6,672 nt of DNA from an uncultured Eubacteriales bacterium. GTDB lineage: Bacteria; Bacillota; Clostridia; Oscillospirales; CAG-272. Shown here one piece after another: positions 1 to 4,929 of the stretch. The stretch spans positions 1 to 6,672 of the forward strand of contig CAKSUH010000089.1 in the NCBI GenBank assembly GCA_934500855.1. The letters run 5' to 3'. The notes beneath the pieces were generated by a model. It worked only from the letters and a program-made list of their open reading frames with translations, did no database searches and was not told the DNA's origin. How positions within the stretch are numbered: the stretch's first letter is position 1; each line of letters opens with the position of its first letter. Position numbers and translations under genes: made by a program.

Positions 1-491
1 ACAATATTCAGCGTTTGCGGAATGCCGGCAACCTCACCGTGAATGTTCGCAAGAAGCGCATCGCCAACCGTCCACTCCACATTGTCCAATGTGCCGATGA
101 GTTCGGTTCTCTTATTCTTGTTTGTGTTCCAGTAATAGAGACCGTGCGTTGTTTCCAGTTTCAGATTTTTCAGCGTGAAGCTGTCACAGAACTGAAAAGT
201 ATATCCTCCGGACGCGGTGATTTTGTGCATGGCATCGCCACCGTCAATGGTAATGTCTTTATAGATATAATAGTAGGGTTTGCTGATTTTCATTGTCAGA
301 TCCCGCAGAAGCGTGATGGTGTCCCCATCCTTGGCAGCTTTTATTGCTGCCTCCAGCGTTGCATATTCGGTCTCGCCGATCCTTGCCTCATTTTCGGCGG
401 CATCGGCACCGGCACCCGGTACCAAAGCGCAGATCAGCATCATGCAGAAGGCAAGAAACCAAGATACGCACCGTTTATTCTTCCGTTTCAT
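1..491 (-). CDS. Secreted beta-helix surface protein B, N-terminal part (cut by window edge)
   Basis: The first 163 codons are visible; the frame is still open at base 1. The start is ATG at 491-489, chosen because AAAGGAG lies 9 bases upstream and a signal peptide follows at once. A basic stretch (MKRKNKR) leads into a hydrophobic core at about residues 9-25 and a likely signal peptidase I site near AGADA at 27-31. After it comes a module common at the front of clostridial surface proteins, with IGETEYATLEAAIKAA at about 38-53 and DGDTITLLRD at about 55-64. Then come strand-turn repeats such as ITIDGG and FTLKNLKLE, as expected of a right-handed parallel beta-helix. The same module occurs inside protein A at the other end of the window. 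Its start codon overlaps the stop of the preceding lipoprotein gene (ATGA), so translation is probably coupled. Role unknown: secretion and fold class are well supported, while adhesion or polysaccharide binding would be a guess. Anchor and full length lie outside the window. Confidence 0.85.
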   Translation of the reverse strand, partial: MKRKNKRCVSWFLAFCMMLICALVPGAGADAAENEARIGETEYATLEAAIKAAKDGDTITLLRDLTMKISKPYYYIYKDITIDGGDAMHKITASGGYTFQFCDSFTLKNLKLETTHGLYYWNTNKNKRTELIGTLDNVEWTVGDALLANIHGEVAGIPQTLNI

Positions 492-2341
492 TGCGTCGCA
501 CTCCTTTCCGTTTCGGAATTCAGATAATCGGAATCGGTATCGTACAAACGGGAATCCGCAACCTGCCCGTTGCGGAAGGTCAGAATCAGAATGTCATCGT
601 TGGCAACATACACACGATCCCTGCATTTTTCGGAGGTAAAGAAGAAGCGGTTGTGCGCGGCGTTGACAAATTTGATGCAGTCCTCCGCGTACTCACACGC
701 TGAGAGCGGACCGGTCCCAAGCGGTATCAGCGCCCATGCGGGATTCACCTTCGGATAGAGGGTGCTTGGCGAGGATCTGATTCCGTGATGCGCCACCTGG
801 AGCACATCGGCAGCAAACACATCATCGCTGTAAATCGCCTCCATCACCGATGCCACCTCTGCGCCGATGTCCCCCATCATCATGGTCTTTACACCGCCCG
901 CTTCAACGGTCCAGCACATACTGGCGGTGTTGCCGTAGGAAATCTCCTGCGGCACAAACAGGTCCGCCGTATAGAGAATCCGGATTTTCGCGCCGTGAAT
1001 CAGCATCACCTGCCCCGGGTGTGCATTGGTGACGACTGCGCCCCGGTAGTGCCCGACCTGGTTGGTTATCCTGCTGTTTCCTCCGGCGGTATTGTCCCCG
1101 GTAATCTGCCGGGCGGTCGGTAAATTGTAGATAAACCTCTCAACCGATACGCGGTCGGCATAGGAAGCGGTGAAATACGGGAACATTCCGGTGTGGTCTC
1201 CGTGCGAATGCGAGAAGATCCACGCCGCAATCACGATGTTGTCGGGGTCCGGTGCCTGCTTACGCAGAATCCGGTAAAGCCGGTCGGCGTTCTTCTGCAG
1301 GGCATGACCGCCATCGGTGACGATGAAACTGCCGTCCTCCAGTCGCATCACATAGCACATACCGTTGAAACTGCCGACATCGTAAAGCAGACCGACCTGC
1401 GTCAATGTGACATCGCAGACCTTCTCCACCGGGGTCCGGTCCTCTGCCCGCCAACCGAGTGCCGAGGAGTCGGTAGTCTCGATCAGCACACGCAGAATGC
1501 GGTCGCTCGGCGTGTAGAGAAGCGTCAGAATACAGCGGTCGCGCCGGAAGGTCAGGAACCGATTCTTGGCACCCTGCGTTTTTCCGGTTGTCTGATCGCC
1601 GGAATAGAGACTGTACCCGTCAGAAAGGACCTTGGATTGATAGGCATCCGCCTCCGCCTCGGTCACATCCCGGAACAGGACCTGCATCGCATTTGCGGTG
1701 CATTCATAGGACCCGACAGGCGTTTTCCCTTTGAACTCCGGGACCATCAAGAGCAGGTCGGTCCCCTCAATCCCGACCGACAGATTCCCGTCAATCAGAA
1801 TTTCCTTCGTGTTCTTGTCGCAGGCGGAAGTCAGCGTTGCCAGCAGTTTGAGCGCGGCTTTGCCGAGAAGCTCCGGGTCCATTGCCAGCACGCAGAGCTT
1901 GTGCCCTTCAACCGCAACCAGCGCGCCCCCGTAAGGAATGCGCCCCCGAACCGTTTCGCAGACCGGATTGTCAACGGCACCGATGAAAATTTCGTAGCTT
2001 TCGGTGTCTGCCTCTTCATCCACACGGCGGCTGTCCTCGCGGCATTCCGCATCGACACCGGTCAGGCTTTTGATTTTATTCGCGACCGTTTTTGCATAGC
2101 CCATCGCGTCCAGATCATCCATCGGATAGACGATCGGAACCGCTTTCCCGTTCTTTACGACAGGGAAACGGGTGTCCGCGGTCGGCTCAGCCGTTCCGGA
2201 ATCCGGGGGAGCGGATTCCGAGCCGGAGGTCTCCTCCGACCGTGCCGGAGCAGGCGGATTGCCCGCGCAGGCAGAGAACGGCAGCGCCATGGAAAGCATC
2301 AACAGCCAGAGCACTGCATATTTGATTTTGTTCATATCCAT
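488..2341 (-). CDS. Lipoprotein with C-terminal ComEC-like metallo-beta-lactamase fold hydrolase domain
   Basis: This 617-residue protein begins with a lipoprotein signal peptide: hydrophobic residues 8-21, then PFSAC with Cys25 as the likely lipidation site. The -3 Phe is less usual than Leu. A Ser/Glu/Pro/Gly-rich linker (about 26-57) follows. Residues about 58-190 resemble the non-catalytic alpha/beta domain seen before some glycoside hydrolase catalytic domains (YEIFIGAVDNP near 116-126, LVAVEGHKLCVLA near 141-153); this is a weak call. Residues about 195-310 form another small alpha/beta region I cannot name. The MBL domain (about 310-600) has TDGG at 342-345, HSHGDH at 378-383, GD at 490-491 and AHHG at 517-520, so the His/Asp metal ligands look intact. 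This matches the stand-alone ComEC-like MBL class (COG2333 type) without the ComEC membrane channel. That class includes nucleases and phosphodiesterases; the substrate here is unknown. The start is 10 bases after the preceding stop, with a weak ribosome site; a second in-frame ATG at 2335 is an alternative. It should act outside the membrane. Confidence 0.88.
   Translation of the reverse strand: MDMNKIKYAVLWLLMLSMALPFSACAGNPPAPARSEETSGSESAPPDSGTAEPTADTRFPVVKNGKAVPIVYPMDDLDAMGYAKTVANKIKSLTGVDAECREDSRRVDEEADTESYEIFIGAVDNPVCETVRGRIPYGGALVAVEGHKLCVLAMDPELLGKAALKLLATLTSACDKNTKEILIDGNLSVGIEGTDLLLMVPEFKGKTPVGSYECTANAMQVLFRDVTEAEADAYQSKVLSDGYSLYSGDQTTGKTQGAKNRFLTFRRDRCILTLLYTPSDRILRVLIETTDSSALGWRAEDRTPVEKVCDVTLTQVGLLYDVGSFNGMCYVMRLEDGSFIVTDGGHALQKNADRLYRILRKQAPDPDNIVIAAWIFSHSHGDHTGMFPYFTASYADRVSVERFIYNLPTARQITGDNTAGGNSRITNQVGHYRGAVVTNAHPGQVMLIHGAKIRILYTADLFVPQEISYGNTASMCWTVEAGGVKTMMMGDIGAEVASVMEAIYSDDVFAADVLQVAHHGIRSSPSTLYPKVNPAWALIPLGTGPLSACEYAEDCIKFVNAAHNRFFFTSEKCRDRVYVANDDILILTFRNGQVADSRLYDTDSDYLNSETERSATQ
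501..507 (-). promoter_or_regulatory. Ribosome binding site AAAGGAG of surface protein B, inside the preceding gene
   Basis: AAAGGAG lies 9 bases before ATG 491-489 and is encoded within the last codons of the MBL lipoprotein. With the ATGA stop/start overlap, it points to coupled translation of the two products. Confidence 0.7.
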
Positions 2342-2351
2342 CCGTACCCGC

Positions 2352-3905
2352 TTACTGCGCCAGGAACCATGCGTCCAGGTCCTGCAGCTTCTTGGTCAGC
2401 GTCTTTTCGTTGGCCGCCCAGGCACCGGTGACGGTTTCCTCATTTTTGGCAACATTTCTCCAAAGCAGCTTCTTTGCACTTTCCAGCACAATCGAATACT
2501 GCTCGCCGAAGTCAAAGTCCGCATGGGCGAGAATGATATCAAAAACCTGCGAAGCCTTTGCGGTACCGAGATACTGCGCCTTCATGATCTTCTCGAAGTA
2601 GTAAGGGCGGGAGTTCCGATAGCTGAGGTAGTTTGCATACTCCAGATAAGCGCAGCGCCTTGCGTTCAGCGCCTCGCTCCCCTTCATGATGCTGGTCATT
2701 CCGTAGGAATCCTGTGCGCCGGAGCCGTAGTTCTCCTGTTCCTCGTCATATTTCGGCAGCGGGAGCAGACCGTATTTGTCCTTCATTGCGCGAAAAGCCT
2801 TGTTCTGCGCGGCAGAGCGGTAAATGACATCAATGTCAAAGAGCGCATGACTCCCTGAGAACATCTTGTATTGGTCCTCGGCGGTGGAGCCGGAATTGGG
2901 CGTTTTTCCGACCATCCAGACGCCTTCCTGACGCCACAGACTGATCAGCTTTTCCATTGCGTCAGACATCTTCTTGTTGCCGCTCACATTCCATTCGTGC
3001 GTGCCGTCATCGTTGGTCACGGTCAGGTCCAGATTGAAGGCGTAAAGGAACCCGTCATAGCCCTCACAGCCCGCATTGGAAAGCAGACCGTAAACATCGT
3101 CCGCGTCCTTCTCTCCGTTTCCGTTGGGGTCAAGGAAAATCTTTGCATATTCAAACAGCTGACTATAGGTCCATTTCTCTTGCTGAACCAGATCGTACAG
3201 CGCGTCTCCGCTGTCGTCCGGAATCAGCCCATTCGACCAGCAAAGCGAGCGGTTGAAGTAGGTTGCCATCAGTCGGTTGTAAGCACAGAGGTTGTAGTCC
3301 CCGATGATGTAGTACAGATGCCCGAACGCCTGAGTGTTCTCGATAAAGTTTTGGTTGTACCAGGGTTTATCCAGTTGCAGATACGGCGTTTCGGCGGCGA
3401 GCAGGTCAATATAATAACCGCGCAGGTATTCCGCAACGCCGTATGCCGCATAGTTGACCACGATGTCGTATTCGTTCAGCCCCGATTTTGCGGCGGTCTC
3501 AACCGTCTTGTTGAGCTTGCTGTCGGCGCCGCCGTTTGCAGGCTGATATGCCACTTTGAGCGACAGCCCCAGATCCTGCTCGATTTGCGCATTGCGCTTG
3601 TAGAGCGCCATTTCAAGGGCATCCGACGGCTTCTTGTAAAGTCCGGGGTCCATAGCCCAATAGCCGTTCTCATCGTGTCCGGCACAAAGCACGGTCAGCT
3701 TTTCTCCGCCGAAATTCAGCTCGGAAACGGGAAAGTCGGTCGGCTCAATCACTCTGCCCCATTCATCGGTCTCAGGCTCGGCGTTGCCGGAACCTTGCGA
3801 GCCGGAAGCGGTGGTTCCCGCTGTGGGAGGGGTCTGCTTGCCGCAGGCAGCCAGCAAGGGGAATACGGTCAGGCAGGCAAGCAGCAGGATCAAAAATTTT
3901 CTCAT
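2352..3905 (-). CDS. Extracellular solute-binding lipoprotein (ABC sugar-binding type)
   Basis: This 517-residue protein opens with a textbook lipoprotein signal: basic start MRK, hydrophobic residues 4-18 and LLAAC with Cys21 as the lipidation site. A low-complexity Thr/Ser/Gly/Glu linker (about 22-48) leads to the ligand-binding part. The layout resembles the large clostridial family 1 extracellular solute-binding proteins: an early strand (EKLTVLCAG, about 68-76), EYDIVVNYAAYG near 145-156, WTYSQLFEYAKIF near 245-257, and an acidic Asn-rich loop DPNGNGEKDADD at 259-270 that looks like the calcium-binding turn seen in many such receptors. Length is in the usual range for this class. ATG at 3905-3903 is set by AAAGGAG 7 bases upstream. 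It follows the cytoplasmic-type MBL gene by 24 bases and precedes the MBL lipoprotein gene by 10. No permease or ATPase gene is visible here, so it either serves a transporter encoded elsewhere or works as a surface sensor. Ligand unknown; a sugar or glycan is the family default. Confidence 0.88.
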   Translation of the reverse strand: MRKFLILLLACLTVFPLLAACGKQTPPTAGTTASGSQGSGNAEPETDEWGRVIEPTDFPVSELNFGGEKLTVLCAGHDENGYWAMDPGLYKKPSDALEMALYKRNAQIEQDLGLSLKVAYQPANGGADSKLNKTVETAAKSGLNEYDIVVNYAAYGVAEYLRGYYIDLLAAETPYLQLDKPWYNQNFIENTQAFGHLYYIIGDYNLCAYNRLMATYFNRSLCWSNGLIPDDSGDALYDLVQQEKWTYSQLFEYAKIFLDPNGNGEKDADDVYGLLSNAGCEGYDGFLYAFNLDLTVTNDDGTHEWNVSGNKKMSDAMEKLISLWRQEGVWMVGKTPNSGSTAEDQYKMFSGSHALFDIDVIYRSAAQNKAFRAMKDKYGLLPLPKYDEEQENYGSGAQDSYGMTSIMKGSEALNARRCAYLEYANYLSYRNSRPYYFEKIMKAQYLGTAKASQVFDIILAHADFDFGEQYSIVLESAKKLLWRNVAKNEETVTGAWAANEKTLTKKLQDLDAWFLAQ

Positions 3906-3912
3906 GGTTTTT

Positions 3913-3919
3913 CTCCTTT
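3913..3919 (-). promoter_or_regulatory. Ribosome binding site AAAGGAG of the solute-binding lipoprotein
   Basis: AAAGGAG stands 7 bases before ATG 3905-3903, in the 24-base gap after the MBL gene. Spacing is optimal. The lipoprotein signal begins right at this ATG, so the start is secure. Confidence 0.75.
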
Positions 3920-3929
3920 TTAGGACGGT

Positions 3930-4763
3930 TCAGAATTCCATTTCGGTATTGCCCATGCAGGCGCAGACAACGCTCAGCGCGCGCTCCTGGATATACCGGT
4001 TGAAATAGTTGCAGCCGGTCTCGGGTGCTTTGATAAACTTTGCGCCGCCAAGCGAGCAGGGAATCAGCACGGTCGAGGGGTCAACCAAACGGTAAAAGCC
4101 GATGTTGCCGCCGTCCAGCCCATGGTGCGCCAGCTGCAGAAAATCGCTTTTCAGGAGCGTCGGATCCGTGCCGTCGCGCACGACCGTAGGTCCCGTCGGT
4201 GTGGAGTCGCCGACAAACATTGCCCGATGTGTCGCACCCGTGACCGTAAAGATCAGCGAAAGGCGGTTGAACGATTTCGCGTCGGCGAGTTTGGGGTCGT
4301 TTTCCCAGGTGTACAGAATCCGGATCTCCAGACCGTCCACCGTCAGCAGATCCCCTGCGTGCGGTGTCAGCCATTCACAGCCGAGACGGGCGGGGATTTC
4401 CGCAATTTTTGCCTGGTCGGTCTCCGGGAACGAAACCGGAATCGCCGCGCAGGCGCAAAGGCGGGAAACGGTCAGCCGCTCCCGGAGCGCAGGCGTTCGG
4501 GAAATGATCTCCAGCGCGCCATAGTGATCCGCATGTGCGTGCGTCAGAATCCAGAGGTCCACAACCGGATGCCCGCCGAATTTCCGTTCCAAGAGGGAGA
4601 CAAGCGCCTCCGCGTCCCCCTCGGTCTCGCCGCCGTCAATGACCAGCAGCCGCCCGCCGTCCGTGACAAAGACATATCCCATCCCGGCGGCAGGCCATGA
4701 CCCTTTGGTAAACGGCTCATCCTTCCGCGATGCCTCTGTGCAAAGCTGTATCAAATTTCCCAT
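3930..4763 (-). CDS. ComEC-like metallo-beta-lactamase fold hydrolase without signal peptide
   Basis: A 277-residue protein that is almost entirely one MBL domain. Visible motifs in order: VIDGGE at 41-46 (first beta-hairpin), THAHADH with metal ligands His75, His77, Asp79 and His80, FVGDS with Asp186, and AHHG with His213/His214. This spacing is that of the ComEC-like MBL class (COG2333 type) rather than of class B beta-lactamases or glyoxalase II. No hydrophobic leader is present, so it is probably cytoplasmic, unlike its paralogue at 488-2341. Both share IRILYT (here 147-152) and align through the DGG, HxHxDH, GD and HHG blocks. The start is ATG at 4763-4761, preceded by AAAGGAG 12 bases upstream. 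The frame is open further up to 4859, but that extension would run through the small peptide gene and has no recognisable start signal. The likely reaction is metal-dependent hydrolysis of a phosphodiester or similar bond. The substrate cannot be read from sequence, and a link to DNA uptake is not supported, since no ComEC membrane part is present. Confidence 0.88.
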   Translation of the reverse strand: MGNLIQLCTEASRKDEPFTKGSWPAAGMGYVFVTDGGRLLVIDGGETEGDAEALVSLLERKFGGHPVVDLWILTHAHADHYGALEIISRTPALRERLTVSRLCACAAIPVSFPETDQAKIAEIPARLGCEWLTPHAGDLLTVDGLEIRILYTWENDPKLADAKSFNRLSLIFTVTGATHRAMFVGDSTPTGPTVVRDGTDPTLLKSDFLQLAHHGLDGGNIGFYRLVDPSTVLIPCSLGGAKFIKAPETGCNYFNRYIQERALSVVCACMGNTEMEF

Positions 4764-4775
4764 TGGTTTCGGTTT

Positions 4776-4782
4776 CTCCTTT
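4776..4782 (-). promoter_or_regulatory. Ribosome binding site AAAGGAG setting the start of the cytoplasmic-type MBL gene
   Basis: AAAGGAG ends 12 bases before ATG 4763-4761, slightly longer spacing than usual. It favours this start over the in-frame codons further upstream, which fall inside the small peptide gene. Confidence 0.65.
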
Positions 4783-4791
4783 ATCAGATGC

Positions 4792-4911
4792 TTAGATTTC
4801 AAACAGTCTGCTGACATCCAAAATGTTTTCGTTCTCCCCGGAGGAGCAGATGACATCATCTGTCCCGATGGAAAGCAGGTCTGCCAGCGGCTTTGTGTAG
4901 GCGTGTTTCAT
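4792..4911 (-). CDS. Small 39-residue peptide, MKxxYxKP...DDVI type, function unknown
   Basis: A 40-codon gene including its TAA stop, with ATG at 4911-4909. It has the best ribosome site in the window, GGAGGAG 6 bases before the start, and it fills the space between protein A and the MBL hydrolase with gaps of 18 and 28 bases. The peptide begins MKHAYTKPLADLLSI, passes through GTDDVICSSG at residues 16-25 (one Cys at 22), and ends in a polar-to-hydrophobic tail (GENENILDVSRLFEI). From memory, this matches a recurring class of short clostridial and Bacteroidetes proteins that start MKxxYxxPxxE and carry a central D(V/I)IxxS. They are usually left hypothetical. There is no hydrophobic stretch long enough for a membrane segment and no signal peptide. 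Roles that could fit include a precursor peptide, a small regulator or a protein partner; none can be shown. No modifying enzyme is visible beside it. Coding is well supported by ribosome site, spacing and composition; function is open. Confidence 0.78.
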   Translation of the reverse strand: MKHAYTKPLADLLSIGTDDVICSSGENENILDVSRLFEI

Positions 4912-4917
4912 AATCTT

Positions 4918-4924
4918 CTCCTCC
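4918..4924 (-). promoter_or_regulatory. Strong ribosome binding site GGAGGAG for the 39-residue peptide gene
   Basis: GGAGGAG sits 6 bases before ATG 4911-4909 and lies entirely in the 18-base gap after the stop of protein A. It is the longest match to the anti-Shine-Dalgarno sequence in the window. It decides that the short open frame is a real gene and suggests the peptide is made at a high level relative to its neighbours. Confidence 0.8.
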
Positions 4925-4929
4925 ACGGC

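Noticed and set aside
1193..2431. Long plus-strand open frame (412 residues) opposite the MBL lipoprotein
   Set aside because: It lies wholly antisense to well-supported genes, contains no recognisable motif and is rich in Arg, Pro and His, as is typical of a shadow frame in GC-rich coding DNA.
2871..3923. Plus-strand open frame (350 residues) opposite the solute-binding protein
   Set aside because: Antisense to a gene with clear lipoprotein signal and family layout; no motif of its own and no ribosome site.
3913..3925. Hairpin TCCT-AAAA-AGGA over the ribosome site of the solute-binding gene
   Set aside because: The stem is only 4 base pairs with no extension, too weak to claim as a regulatory element or terminator.
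488..4763. The MBL genes as part of a natural competence (ComEC) system
   Set aside because: Only the MBL domain is shared with ComEC. There is no membrane channel domain, and no ComEA, pilus or other competence gene in the window.
4764..4859. N-terminal extension of the cytoplasmic-type MBL protein to an ATG at 4859
   Set aside because: It would overlap the small peptide gene in another frame, has no ribosome site, and adds a Lys/Pro-rich stretch unlike MBL proteins. ATG 4763 with AAAGGAG upstream is better.
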